Shown here in pieces: positions 8,159 through 17,141 of a stretch of 64,000 bases of DNA. The translations under genes were made by a program, and so were the position numbers. Each line of letters opens with the position of its first letter. Position 1 is the stretch's first letter. The notes beneath the pieces are model-generated. The model saw nothing but the letters and a program-made list of their open reading frames with translations, was not told where the DNA came from and did no database searches. The stretch is from Flavobacterium fluvii (GTDB lineage: Bacteria > Bacteroidota > Bacteroidia > Flavobacteriales > Flavobacteriaceae), in NCBI RefSeq assembly GCF_900129545.1, contig NZ_FQWB01000005.1, positions 62,001-126,000 of the forward strand, given 5' to 3'.

Positions 8159-8602
8159 TTATTTCTTGAAATACAGGTTAAATGTCCCGGATTGTCCCGA
8201 ATAGGTTCCGTCAATTTTCAACAACAAATCGGTTGCCGAAAGACTGGCCACATTAAAAGTTCCGTTAAAACTGGTGCCTGAAACAGCAATTGTAATCGTG
8301 TTTCCACTTTGCGTCCAAGTTCCCGTTTTTTCTTCAAAGGCACAAGCCGTTGTATAATTGCCATATTTTGCATTACCTCCAGCATTAAGTTCAATATAAT
8401 CCTTGTTGCAACCATCTTCATTCTTGAAATAATCAGTTGAATATGGGATGGTAAACGCTCCAGAAGTTGCGGTTGATTTGTTGAAATTCCATTTTCCTTC
8501 AATATAATTCATGTCCACAGGACCGCTGTCATCTTTGGTGCAAGAAGCAAAGATTGTCACTAAAATTAATGTCAAAAGAAATAAAGTACCTGTTTTTTTC
8601 AT
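8159..8602 (-). CDS. Lipocalin-like lipoprotein
   Basis: The 147-residue protein starts at the ATG ending at 8602, which begins directly with a type II signal peptide (hydrophobic stretch then TIFASCTKDD, lipidated Cys about residue 20). The mature part has the lipocalin-like pattern of the Bacteroidetes PF13648-type family: YIEGKWNF near the start, NEDGCNKDYIEL in the middle with paired cysteines, then GTWTQSGNTITI. Such proteins are small secreted beta-barrels of unknown ligand. A longer in-frame start at 8692 would put extra hydrophobic residues before the signal and is unlikely. Confidence 0.75.
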   Translation of the reverse strand: MKKTGTLFLLTLILVTIFASCTKDDSGPVDMNYIEGKWNFNKSTATSGAFTIPYSTDYFKNEDGCNKDYIELNAGGNAKYGNYTTACAFEEKTGTWTQSGNTITIAVSGTSFNGTFNVASLSATDLLLKIDGTYSGQSGTFNLYFKK

Positions 8603-8784
8603 GGTTTTTTCTAATTTGGTTAGCATTACAATAATAAGCAAAAAAAATCCAACCCAAAAGCTTGTCAGTTCATCTACCGACAATAACAACAAATAACAAG
8701 TTAAAACTTATGTTTTTTTCGTTTGTTTAATGAACATTCCACAAAATGAAAATCGGATATCATGATACCATTTTCAAAAGATTG

Positions 8785-8792
8785 TATCTTTG
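8785..8792 (+). promoter_or_regulatory. Candidate -7 box (TATCTTTG) for rdgB
   Basis: TATCTTTG fits TAnnTTTG and lies 27 bases before the ATG of the nucleotide pyrophosphatase gene. No clear -33 TTG is visible. Confidence 0.45.
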
Positions 8793-8818
8793 TTTTTCAT
8801 CCTATTAAAAACAAAAAA

Positions 8819-9391
8819 ATGAAACTCGTTTTTGCCACCAACAACAAAAATAAAATCCTTGAAGTCCAACAATTGCTTCCTTCCACTATCGAAATTATAA
8901 GTTTGGAAAGCATTGGCTGCTTCGAAGAAATACCGGAAACCGCCGATACCATCGAAGAGAATGCCATAATGAAAGCCAATTACGTGACCCAAAAATACGG
9001 TTACAATTGTTTTGCCGACGACACTGGACTGGAAGTGGAAGCGCTAAACGGAGCTCCCGGCGTTTACTCGGCACGATACGCGGGCGAACAACGCAATGCC
9101 GACGACAACATGAACAAGCTATTGGAAGCATTGACCGACAAGACCAATAGAAATGCCCAATTCAAAACCGTAATCGCCTTAAACCTGGACGGCAAACAAC
9201 ATCTTTTCACTGGAATTGCCCGTGGCGAAATCACTTTGGAAAAAACAGGAAATCAAGGTTTTGGCTATGATCCCATCTTTCAGCCGGAAGGTTTTACAGC
9301 CACTTTTGCACAACTTTCCATGGCAGAAAAAGGCATTATCAGCCATCGTGGCAAGGCTACACAGCTCTTGATTGACTTCCTGAAAAACTAA
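8819..9391 (+). CDS. rdgB: RdgB/HAM1 family non-canonical purine NTP pyrophosphatase
   Basis: The 190-residue enzyme hydrolyses ITP, dITP and XTP to monophosphates, keeping deaminated purines out of nucleic acids. The family signatures are present: the N-terminal substrate loop FATNNKNK, the central ADDTGLEVEAL with GAPGVYSARYAG, the GFGYDPIF motif and the C-terminal SHRGKA. The start at 8819 puts the FATNNK motif at residue 4, as in the family, and lies just downstream of a TAnnTTTG box; the longer in-frame start at 8762 would lie upstream of that promoter. Confidence 0.95.
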   Translation: MKLVFATNNKNKILEVQQLLPSTIEIISLESIGCFEEIPETADTIEENAIMKANYVTQKYGYNCFADDTGLEVEALNGAPGVYSARYAGEQRNADDNMNKLLEALTDKTNRNAQFKTVIALNLDGKQHLFTGIARGEITLEKTGNQGFGYDPIFQPEGFTATFAQLSMAEKGIISHRGKATQLLIDFLKN

Positions 9392-9462
9392 CTAATTGAT
9401 TTTCAAATGACAATAAAATATTAAATCTGAATTTTCTATTAGATTATATCGTTTTTAAACTG

Positions 9463-9470
9463 TACTTTTG
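9463..9470 (+). promoter_or_regulatory. Candidate -7 box (TACTTTTG) for the DEAD-box helicase gene
   Basis: TACTTTTG matches TAnnTTTG and sits 22 bases before the helicase ATG at 9492. Confidence 0.5.
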
Positions 9471-9491
9471 CACCAAATTTTAAAAACATAT

Positions 9492-11432
9492 ATGAATAAA
9501 TTTGAACAATTAGGATTGAGTGAGTCGCTACAACGTGCGATTATCGATCTAGGATTTGAGAATCCGACCGAAGTACAGGAGAAAGCGATTCCCCTATTAT
9601 TGGAACAAGACACAGATTTAGTTGCGTTGGCTCAGACAGGGACAGGGAAAACGGCAGCTTTTGGTTTTCCAGTCATCCAAAAAATTGATGCCGACAACAG
9701 AAATACACAGGCGTTAATCTTATCACCTACCCGCGAACTATGTTTGCAAATTACAAACGAACTTAAAAACTACTCCAAATACGAAAAAGGTATTAATGTA
9801 GTGGCTGTTTATGGTGGTGCGAGTATTACAGAACAGGCTAGAGACATCAAAAGAGGTGCGCAAATTATTGTGGCTACTCCAGGTAGAATGCAGGACATGA
9901 TTAACAGAGGATTGGTAAACATCTCTCAAATTAGTTACTGTATTCTTGACGAAGCAGACGAAATGTTGAATATGGGCTTCTATGAAGACATCGTAAACAT
10001 TCTTTCTACTACGCCAGACGAAAAAAACACATGGCTGTTCTCGGCTACAATGCCGGCAGAAGTAGCCCGAATTGGAAAACAATTTATGACCAACCCAGTT
10101 GAAATCACGGTTGGAGCAAAAAACTCGGGTTCAGCTACCGTTTCTCACGAATTTTACTTGGTAAATGCCCGTGACCGTTACGAAGCTTTGAAAAGATTGG
10201 CCGATGCCAATCCAGACATTTTCTCGGTAGTTTTTTGTAGAACAAAACGTGACACACAAGCGGTTGCCGAAAAATTAATCGAAGACGGATACAGCGCTGC
10301 TGCCTTGCACGGAGATTTATCTCAAGCGCAACGTGACGGTGTGATGAAATCTTTTAGAGGTCGTCAAATCCAAATGCTTGTGGCTACTGACGTTGCTGCT
10401 CGTGGAATTGACGTTGACAACATTACTCACGTAGTAAACTATCAATTGCCTGACGAAATAGAAACCTACAATCACCGTTCTGGCCGTACAGGTCGTGCAG
10501 GGAAATTGGGAACTTCTATCGTTATTGTAACCAAAAGTGAAATCCGCAAGATTTCTTCCATCGAAAGAATCATCAAACAGAAATTCGAAGAAAAAACAAT
10601 TCCTTCTGGAATTGAAATTTGCGAAATCCAATTGTTGCATCTTGCCAACAAAATCAAGGATACTGAAGTAGATCACGAAATTGACAACTATCTTCCGGCT
10701 ATCAACAGCGTTTTGGAAGGTTTGACAAAAGAAGAATTGATCAAGAAAATGGTATCTGTAGAATTCAACCGTTTCATCAATTACTACAAGAAAAACAGGG
10801 ACATCTCTAATCAATCTTCGGGTTCTGAAAGACGTGAGCGTGACGACAGAGAACCAAGAGAAAACAACAATGGCGGTGCCACAAGATATTTCGTGAACAT
10901 CGGGTCCAGAGACAATTTCGACTGGATGTCATTGAAAGATTACTTGAAAGAAACATTGGACTTGGGTCGTGATGATGTTTTCAAGGTAGATGTAAAAGAA
11001 GGTTTCTCTTTCTTCAACACCGATCCGGAACACACGGATAAAGTAATGGAAATATTGAACAACGTACAATTAGAAGGACGTCGTATCAATGTTGAAATTT
11101 CTAAAAACGACGGTGGCGGAAGACGCGATCATAACGGAAGAAGTTCTGGAGGTTTTGGTGGCGGAAGAAGTTCTGCTCCAAGAAGAGAAGGAAACTTTGC
11201 TCCAAGACGTGAAGGTTCTGGTGGTGGATTCAGAAGCGACAGAAGTTCTGCTCCGAGAGAAGGTGGTTTTGGACCTAGAAGCAATTCAGCTCCAAGAACT
11301 GGTGGTTTCTCTGATAGAGCTCCAAGATCATCCGATGCTCCAAGACGTGACGGTGGTTCTTCGGAAAGACCGGCAAGACGCTCTGAAAGCTTTGGTGATG
11401 CACCAAGAGAAAGAAGACCGAGAAGAAGTTAA
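9492..11432 (+). CDS. DEAD-box ATP-dependent RNA helicase (DeaD/CsdA-like)
   Basis: The 646-residue protein has the full set of DEAD-box motifs: Q motif near the start, Walker [25 protein letters not shown], then helicase C motifs ending HRSGRTGRAG. After the core come a linker and a DbpA-type RNA-binding domain (about 465-545, starting RYFVNIGSRDNFDW), and a long tail rich in Gly, Arg and Ser with repeated SSAPR and PRRE elements. Such enzymes remodel rRNA and structured mRNAs, often in the cold. The start follows a TAnnTTTG box by 22 bases. The tail is low complexity and probably disordered. Confidence 0.93.
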   Translation: MNKFEQLGLSESLQRAIIDLGFENPTEVQEKAIPLLLEQDTDLVALAQTGTGKTAAFGFPVIQKIDADNRNTQALILSPTRELCLQITNELKNYSKYEKGINVVAVYGGASITEQARDIKRGAQIIVATPGRMQDMINRGLVNISQISYCILDEADEMLNMGFYEDIVNILSTTPDEKNTWLFSATMPAEVARIGKQFMTNPVEITVGAKNSGSATVSHEFYLVNARDRYEALKRLADANPDIFSVVFCRTKRDTQAVAEKLIEDGYSAAALHGDLSQAQRDGVMKSFRGRQIQMLVATDVAARGIDVDNITHVVNYQLPDEIETYNHRSGRTGRAGKLGTSIVIVTKSEIRKISSIERIIKQKFEEKTIPSGIEICEIQLLHLANKIKDTEVDHEIDNYLPAINSVLEGLTKEELIKKMVSVEFNRFINYYKKNRDISNQSSGSERRERDDREPRENNNGGATRYFVNIGSRDNFDWMSLKDYLKETLDLGRDDVFKVDVKEGFSFFNTDPEHTDKVMEILNNVQLEGRRINVEISKNDGGGRRDHNGRSSGGFGGGRSSAPRREGNFAPRREGSGGGFRSDRSSAPREGGFGPRSNSAPRTGGFSDRAPRSSDAPRRDGGSSERPARRSESFGDAPRERRPRRS

Positions 11433-11518
11433 CACATTTTGTTAATTTTCTTATAATTATATTGAAACTACAAAATATTTAATACCGTTTTATTACTTTT
11501 AAAGTTTTAAACCAGTTT

Positions 11519-12286
11519 ATGAAATATTTTGTAGTTTTCTTTTTTTTAATACTCTCCTCAACAGCTTTTTCGCAAGTTATTGAACCAGCCCAAACCGTTA
11601 CTGGGACTATTATTAATGACAATACGAAATTCCCTTTACCAAATGTAAACATCATCAACATCAATAAAGTAAAAGGCACAACCACGGATGACAAAGGTAA
11701 TTTTGTACTTGCCGTTTCCGTAAACGACACCTTGCACATTAGCTGTATTGGATTTCAATCTTTAAGAATCAAGGTTACCAATGACTGGGTAAAAACCAAA
11801 ACCACCACCATACAACTGACCGAAAAAGCCTATGCGCTGGAAGAAGTAATCGTTGGACGATACAACTTGACGGGCTATCTGGAAGTGGATTCCAAATTAA
11901 TTCCAACCCACGAAAACTACCGCTACAGCATCAATGGATTGACCGAAGGATATGAAACCGGAGACACTTCACCCAATGCATTCAGCAAAACAATGGGAGC
12001 TATTTTCAATCCCGCCGACAAGCTTTACAACTTTTTTGGCAAGAAACCCACCGAACTCAAAAGACTAAAAGAAATGAAGAAGGACGATACCGTTCGCAAT
12101 CTTCTGGAAACCAAATTTGATCGTGAAACCATTTCCGTATTGCTGGGCATCGACAAAAAAGAAATCGCCGAAATCCTGGAACGTTGCAGTTACTCCGAGT
12201 CCTTCGTGAGAACCGCCAACGACCTGCAAATTCTGGACGCCATAAGCGGTTGCTATGAAGAATACAAAATTTTGAAAAAGAAATAG
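11519..12286 (+). CDS. Exported protein with carboxypeptidase-regulatory-like domain
   Basis: The 255-residue protein has a signal peptide (about 1-19, ending FSQ). Residues about 28-105 form a CarboxypepD_reg-like beta-sandwich (VTGTIINDNTKFPLPNVNI, DDKGNFVL, CIGFQSLRI), the same module found at the start of SusC-like receptors, followed by an alpha-helical region of unknown function. There is no barrel, so it is not a receptor. This architecture is frequent in Bacteroidetes and its role, probably in the periplasm or at the outer membrane, is not established. Confidence 0.75.
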   Translation: MKYFVVFFFLILSSTAFSQVIEPAQTVTGTIINDNTKFPLPNVNIININKVKGTTTDDKGNFVLAVSVNDTLHISCIGFQSLRIKVTNDWVKTKTTTIQLTEKAYALEEVIVGRYNLTGYLEVDSKLIPTHENYRYSINGLTEGYETGDTSPNAFSKTMGAIFNPADKLYNFFGKKPTELKRLKEMKKDDTVRNLLETKFDRETISVLLGIDKKEIAEILERCSYSESFVRTANDLQILDAISGCYEEYKILKKK

Positions 12287-12341
12287 TTTTTTTCAGTACT
12301 CCGTTTTCATTCGCAGTAGGCAGAACTCCCGTAAATAAAAC

Positions 12342-12376
12342 TAATCCCTAATTGTGAATCAGTTAGGGATTTTTTA
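12342..12376 (+). terminator. Intrinsic terminator after the carboxypeptidase-regulatory gene
   Basis: The stem AATCCCTAA / TTAGGGATT with a short loop is followed by a T run (TTTTTTA). Confidence 0.8.
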
Positions 12377-12428
12377 TTGGTGTTTTGGGTTGAAAAAGTG
12401 GATTGAAAACATAAAGTGGATTGGATAA

Positions 12429-12458
12429 TTTGTAATAAAAATATTATTTCTATATTTG
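12429..12458 (+). promoter_or_regulatory. Promoter (TTTG-N18-TATATTTG)
   Basis: TTTG at 12429-12432 and TATATTTG at 12451-12458 are 18 bases apart, a full match to the Bacteroidetes promoter. It would give a leader of roughly 95 bases for the unknown gene at 12560. Confidence 0.65.
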
Positions 12459-12535
12459 TTGACATTCACTATTCAATAGCGACTATACACCCTAAATTGG
12501 GTAGATTGTTGCTACTTTGTAGCGAGTATATGCAA

Positions 12536-12549
12536 GTTACCAGTAATTG
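12536..12549 (+). repeat. Left arm of an inverted repeat flanking the unknown gene
   Basis: GTTACCAGTAATTG here and its inverted copy at 13191-13204 (one mismatch in 14) lie just before the start and just after the stop of the gene at 12560-13189. Confidence 0.5.
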
Positions 12550-12559
12550 AAAAAATAAA

Positions 12560-13189
12560 ATGAGAATAACCAACGTAGAAAAGAAGCAATTATCTGATGT
12601 TTTTCATAAATACAAATTAAATATTTTAGACTTTGAAGCAACAGGAGAATACGAAGTATTTAAAATTAAATTTAAATATGATTATTTTTCGTTTTCTATT
12701 ATCAAACAAAAAACCAATGGTTATCTAATTGAATATTTTTCAGTCGACGATAAAAATGCAATTTCAATATCAACAAGTTGGAATGGTTTGGTGCAACATT
12801 TTTTGATGTGGACAGAGAAACTTGTTGCTGAATTTAATTCTCCAACTGGTTGGGAATCTTTTCAAAATACAAATTTCCTTAATGCTGAATATGAAGAACT
12901 AAACAGCAAATTTACAGATATTGAAAAAATTCAGACTAAACAAAACATAGAAGACTTAAAAGTAAAAATTAAGCTTTTAAATTTAAGTCCAGAGAAATTA
13001 GAAATAATTGAAAGTAAATTAGATTCTTTGTCTGCAAAAGTTGACGAGTTGAATAAATTTGATTGGAAATCAATGTTTATTGGTACAATTGCAAGCTTAA
13101 TAATGACTTTTGTAGTTCCTCAAGAAGCAAGTGGAATGTTTTGGGAATATGTAAAAAGCTCATTTCATAATTTAAAGATTAGTGCATAA
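12560..13189 (+). CDS. Unknown protein with coiled coil and C-terminal hydrophobic segment
   Basis: I do not recognise this 209-residue protein. The N-terminal half (about 1-95) is a mixed alpha/beta domain rich in aromatic residues (KYDYFSFSII, ISTSWNGLVQHFLMW). Residues about 115-170 are a predicted coiled coil with heptads of Leu and Ile, and residues about 175-193 (MFIGTIASLIMTFVV) could form one membrane helix. It is more A+T-rich than its neighbours, has its own good promoter and is bracketed by a 14-bp inverted repeat, all of which suit an acquired single-gene unit. A membrane-anchored sensor or effector is possible but unproven. Confidence 0.7.
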   Translation: MRITNVEKKQLSDVFHKYKLNILDFEATGEYEVFKIKFKYDYFSFSIIKQKTNGYLIEYFSVDDKNAISISTSWNGLVQHFLMWTEKLVAEFNSPTGWESFQNTNFLNAEYEELNSKFTDIEKIQTKQNIEDLKVKIKLLNLSPEKLEIIESKLDSLSAKVDELNKFDWKSMFIGTIASLIMTFVVPQEASGMFWEYVKSSFHNLKISA

Positions 13190-13190
13190 T

Positions 13191-13204
13191 CAACTACTGG
13201 TAAC
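13191..13204 (-). repeat. Right arm of the inverted repeat flanking the unknown gene
   Basis: CAACTACTGGTAAC is the inverted counterpart of 12536-12549 and begins two bases after the stop codon. Confidence 0.5.
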
Positions 13205-13395
13205 AGCTACAACTGATTTTGGCAATTGGATTAATGGAAAGTTGGTTTTATTTGGAAGTTTTGACAAATCCGAAAATAGGGATTAATTTAGCGACAAACT
13301 ATTTATTACCAAAACATTATAGGTTTTGTAAAACGACAGCTCGTATGACAGATAATAACGACTCGAAAGATTGAGACAAACAAACATTTAACATT

Positions 13396-13854
13396 ATGAA
13401 AAAGTTACAATTCAAAGTAAGCATCAATGCTCCCGTGACCGAGATATATGATTTTATGCTTGGCATTAACAGTAAATCAACTTATGAACAATGGACTGCA
13501 TTGTTTAATCCTACATCGACCTATGAAGGAAGTTGGGACAAGGGAACTAAAATTCTATTTGTTGGAGTAGACGAAAAAGGAGAAAAGGGAGGCATGGTTT
13601 CCAGGATAGCTGAAAACATTCCCAACCAATTTGTTTCGATTCAACATTATGGCCTTTTAAAAGGGGACAAGGAAATTACGGAAGGACCAGAAGTGGAAAA
13701 ATGGGCAAACGGATTTGAAAACTATACCTTCGAAGAAAACAATGGAACAACAACCGTTACAGTAGACTTAGACACCACAGAAGATTTTGTGGGTTATATG
13801 AACGAGAACTACCCAAAGGCACTAGACAAGCTGAAAGAACTTTGTGAAAAATAA
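13396..13854 (+). CDS. SRPBCC (START-like) family protein
   Basis: The 152-residue cytosolic protein has the helix-grip pattern of the SRPBCC superfamily: an N-terminal strand FKVSINAPVTEIYDFML, the middle strands around WDKGTKILFVG and GGMVSRIAENIPNQFV, and the long C-terminal helix (YPKALDKLKELCEK). These domains bind hydrophobic ligands in a deep cavity; those resembling AHSA1 may act in stress response, but no ligand can be read here. It is one of a series of separately spaced small genes on this strand and resembles the next gene in fold only. Confidence 0.8.
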   Translation: MKKLQFKVSINAPVTEIYDFMLGINSKSTYEQWTALFNPTSTYEGSWDKGTKILFVGVDEKGEKGGMVSRIAENIPNQFVSIQHYGLLKGDKEITEGPEVEKWANGFENYTFEENNGTTTVTVDLDTTEDFVGYMNENYPKALDKLKELCEK

Positions 13855-13981
13855 CAATTTCAAGAATATCTTAAAAAGACAAAGAAGCGAAGTTCAACGA
13901 CAGCATTAGAAAAAATAATACTGGAGTTAAATAAACACAGCCTATAACCGCGGTTTTGCAAAATAACTAAATCTATAAATT

Positions 13982-14440
13982 ATGGTAAATATAATTCACA
14001 GAGTAGGCATTAAAGCAGAAATTCAAAAAGTATACGAAGCTTTGGCAACGATACAAGGAATATCGAATTGGTGGACAAAAGACACAAGCGGAGAATCCGA
14101 AATTGGGAAAACGGTTACGACCCGATTTCATACTTTGGAAGGAAATGAAATTGGCAGCATGAGTTTTGAAATAAAAGACTTGGAACCCAATAAAAAAATT
14201 CATTGGAAATTTCTGGAAGGTCCAGAAGAATGGATTGGAACTGAAGTCATATTCGATTTACATCAAGAAGAAAACTATACAATCGTATTGTTTAACCACG
14301 TTAATTGGTCTGAAGAAGTAGAATTCAAAGCGCATTGCAGCATGAAATGGGCAATTTTTATGCTTAGTTTAAAACAACTCATCGAAAACGGAGAAGGAAA
14401 ACCTTCGCCTCATGACATAAAAATAGATAACTGGAATTAG
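13982..14440 (+). CDS. SRPBCC family protein, AHSA1-like
   Basis: The 152-residue protein has the AHSA1/START-like organisation: first strand HRVGIKAEIQKVYEALATIQG, the WWTKDTSG motif, IKDLEPNKKIHWKF and a C-terminal helix with HCSMKWAIFML. The fold is shared with the previous gene, but sequence similarity is low and 127 bases separate them, so this is not an obvious recent duplication. Function beyond ligand binding is unknown. Confidence 0.82.
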   Translation: MVNIIHRVGIKAEIQKVYEALATIQGISNWWTKDTSGESEIGKTVTTRFHTLEGNEIGSMSFEIKDLEPNKKIHWKFLEGPEEWIGTEVIFDLHQEENYTIVLFNHVNWSEEVEFKAHCSMKWAIFMLSLKQLIENGEGKPSPHDIKIDNWN

Positions 14441-14539
14441 CTGTCTTCACGGCAATGAACTGCCAACAGCGGTGTGACGTTGTGAAAAACGCTGTCAGAA
14501 ACCGTAAAATCAAGAAAACATTATTTAAAAACTACTCCA

Positions 14540-14968
14540 ATGAAAGCATTTTTTACAATTTTAATTTTAATTTCAAGTATGACGGTATTCTCTCAAGTGG
14601 ACAAATCGGCTGGTGACTACCTGCGTACTCTTAAAACTGATAACGGTGACTTGATAGAATACAAATTGACTTTAAACGAAGATGGAACTTTTATATTCCA
14701 CTCTTATTCAAACATTAAACAGGCAGTTCCACCCGAAACAAACACATATGGTAAAGGAAAATGGACTGTAGAAAACAACGTGATTTCATTCTTTGCCGAT
14801 AAACAAAAAGACATTGATAAAAAAAATACTTTGGACTTTACTAATTCCAAGGCGAGGTTCATCACAAAAAATCCTAGAAACAAAACGGACCAAATAATTA
14901 AAACAAGACTTCAATTCTTACAATCAGATATTTTCTGGATGGCAAGAATTGAAATGTTTAAAATATAA
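14540..14968 (+). CDS. Small secreted protein of unknown function
   Basis: The 142-residue protein has a clear signal peptide (about 1-18, ending FSQ). The mature part begins DKSAGDYLRTLKTDNGD and has alternating beta-strand stretches with KGKWTVENNVISFF in the middle, similar in layout to small secreted lipocalin- or NlpE-like beta proteins of flavobacteria. I cannot assign a family. It stands alone with about 100 bases of non-coding sequence before it and 240 after. Confidence 0.65.
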   Translation: MKAFFTILILISSMTVFSQVDKSAGDYLRTLKTDNGDLIEYKLTLNEDGTFIFHSYSNIKQAVPPETNTYGKGKWTVENNVISFFADKQKDIDKKNTLDFTNSKARFITKNPRNKTDQIIKTRLQFLQSDIFWMARIEMFKI

Positions 14969-15207
14969 AAACTCATTACCGTATAGTCAGCTTTTCTCTC
15001 AACAGCTTCCACAACGGATTTACTTCGTCCGTTCGGCTTGCAGCCTCGGGTGTACAATAGGCTTAATTTGAAAATGGCTTTGTATTTTAAAGTTTAACAA
15101 TAACCAAAAGACAAACCTTGGTCAAGCCACGACAAGACTGTATTACAACACATTAACACCAACTTTCAAAAATATTTTGTAAATTCAAGGTCTTAAAACC
15201 ATGAATT

Positions 15208-16923
15208 ATGCGAACCACTTACTATTTACTTTGTTTTATTATAATTTGCTGTTCATGCTCCAAAAACAAGACAGTAAATGAAGCTAAATCTGTATCCAGT
15301 AATTTTAGCTGCAGCACACCTGAAGTAACAGACAAAAACTGGTATTCTTCAGGCAAAAAAGCCCCTTTATTCAAAGGGCTAGATGGTCTTCATTTTCCTA
15401 TTTCGACAAAAAATGCAGAAGTACAAAAATATTTCCATCAGGGATTAATGCTTTCCTTTGGATTTAATCATGCTGAAGCTGCCCGTTCCTTTTTTGAAAT
15501 CACGCGACAAGAGCCCAAATGCGCCATGGGTTGGTGGGGTTTTGCCTATGTTCTTGGCCCAAATTACAATGCAGGCATGGAAAAGGATAATTTTCTGCGG
15601 GCTTACAACGCTGTCAAAAAAGCAAAATTATATTCGGCCTCCTGCACGGAAAAAGAAAAAGATTTGATTGAAGCCTTAATGCTTCGCTATTCCAACGATA
15701 CCATTATTGAGCGTTCTGTACTCGATTCGTCTTATGCCTCTGCCATGCGAAAAGTGTATAAAAAATACCCAAAGGATGCAACGGTAGGTGCACTGTTTGC
15801 GGAATCGTTAATGGACATGCATCCCTGGAATTTATGGAATAAAGACGGAACACCACAGCCTTGGACACCTGAAATAATAACAGTGCTCAAAAAATGCCTG
15901 CAATTGGAACCAAAAAATGCAGCTGCAAACCATTTTTACATACATGCCGAAGAAATGTCACAGAAACCCGAAAATGCAGAAGCCAGTGCAGACTTGCTTC
16001 TCGATTTGGTTCCGGGTTCCGGACATTTAGTGCATATGCCATCCCATATTTACATAAGAAACGGGCGTTATCATGATGGTGTCACAACCAATCTAAAAGC
16101 TGTTGCAATTGACAGTTCCTACATAGATGCATGTCATGCCCAAGGAGCCTACCCCCTTGCCTATTACCCTCACAATTATCACTTCATCGCGGCTTGCGCC
16201 ACACTTAGCGGAGAAAGCAAAATTGCCCTGAAAGGTGCGCATGCAACGGCAAACCATGCCCACAAAAAATTATTGCTCGATCCGGCTTGGTCCACTTTAC
16301 AGCATTATTATTCAATTCCTTGGTATGTGAAAACAAAACTTGGTTTATGGAATGACATCCTGAACACTCCCGCACCCGAAAAAGAGTTGAAATATCCATT
16401 GCTGATTTGGCATTACGCCCAAGGAATGACAATGCTTTCCAAAAATAAACCAACCGAAGCCAAAAAACATCTCGCCACGATAAAAAAAATAATGACCGAT
16501 CCCAAACTAAAAGATTTGACAATTTGGGGTATTAACAGTGTATTGGACTTATGCGAAATAGCCTCGAAAACTTTGGAAGGAGAAATCAATGCCAACGAAA
16601 AAAATTATGTCAAAGCAATTTTACTTCTGAAGGAAGCTGTGGCAAAAGAAGACGCACTGAATTATAATGAACCACCAGATTGGTTTTTTTCGGTTCGCCA
16701 TCATTTAGGCGTCATATTGATTGATGCAGGAAAATATCAAGATGCCATAAAAATATACGAAGAAGATTTAAAAAACTTCCGCAATAACGGTTGGGCTTTG
16801 AAAGGACTAATGAATGCCTACGAAAAGCTTGGCGACAAAAAAAGACATGAAGAAACAAAAGTTCGTTTTAACGAAGCCTGGAAACATGCCGATATGCAAA
16901 TTGCTTCTTCAAGAATATTATAA
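15208..16923 (+). CDS. TPR-repeat lipoprotein
   Basis: The 571-residue protein has a type II signal peptide with the lipobox ending CCSCSKN (lipidated Cys about residue 17). Tetratricopeptide-like helix pairs run through most of the chain: HQGLMLSFGFNHAEAARSF (about 78-96), the central helices around 190-290, and typical TPR units near the end (AGKYQDAIKIYEEDL, then WALKGLMNAYEKLGDKKRH). Conserved HAEEMS and HMPSHIYIRNGRY motifs occur in bacterial homologues of about this length, in which the TPR solenoid is thought to mediate protein contacts. Function is unknown. The flanking spacers on both sides carry no other gene. Confidence 0.78.
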   Translation: MRTTYYLLCFIIICCSCSKNKTVNEAKSVSSNFSCSTPEVTDKNWYSSGKKAPLFKGLDGLHFPISTKNAEVQKYFHQGLMLSFGFNHAEAARSFFEITRQEPKCAMGWWGFAYVLGPNYNAGMEKDNFLRAYNAVKKAKLYSASCTEKEKDLIEALMLRYSNDTIIERSVLDSSYASAMRKVYKKYPKDATVGALFAESLMDMHPWNLWNKDGTPQPWTPEIITVLKKCLQLEPKNAAANHFYIHAEEMSQKPENAEASADLLLDLVPGSGHLVHMPSHIYIRNGRYHDGVTTNLKAVAIDSSYIDACHAQGAYPLAYYPHNYHFIAACATLSGESKIALKGAHATANHAHKKLLLDPAWSTLQHYYSIPWYVKTKLGLWNDILNTPAPEKELKYPLLIWHYAQGMTMLSKNKPTEAKKHLATIKKIMTDPKLKDLTIWGINSVLDLCEIASKTLEGEINANEKNYVKAILLLKEAVAKEDALNYNEPPDWFFSVRHHLGVILIDAGKYQDAIKIYEEDLKNFRNNGWALKGLMNAYEKLGDKKRHEETKVRFNEAWKHADMQIASSRIL

Positions 16924-17141
16924 AACGGCTGTAGAATTAAATCTTGGCGGTTATGCTAGATGTTTGCTGGTAGCCATAATTATCGAAGATTTTGACGGAC
17001 ACACTTGGGAGATTCTCTATATGGACATTTCCAAATTTCCAAAAGAACAACCAGCCAGACAATAACAGCAAAATGCCAACGTCGGTTTCGCTCGTGTAGC
17101 AAATATAGCAGCTGAAAAAAAAACACTTAAAAATATAAATT

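Noticed and set aside
10317-10814. Long minus-strand frame (165 codons) opposite the DEAD-box helicase
   Set aside because: It overlaps a clear, conserved gene, its residues are Phe/Tyr/Val-rich as expected from antisense of Lys/Glu-rich coding sequence, and it has no promoter or start context.
11089-11445. 118-codon frame over the helicase C-terminal tail
   Set aside because: An alternative frame of the RG-rich repeats, giving Val/Glu/Leu repetition. The helicase frame has the family match.
16814-17065. Frame extending from the end of the TPR gene into the spacer (83 codons)
   Set aside because: It starts inside the TPR gene in another frame. The 45 codons past the TPR stop read plausibly (GGYARCLLVAIIIEDFDGHTW) but have no start or family; possibly a fragment.
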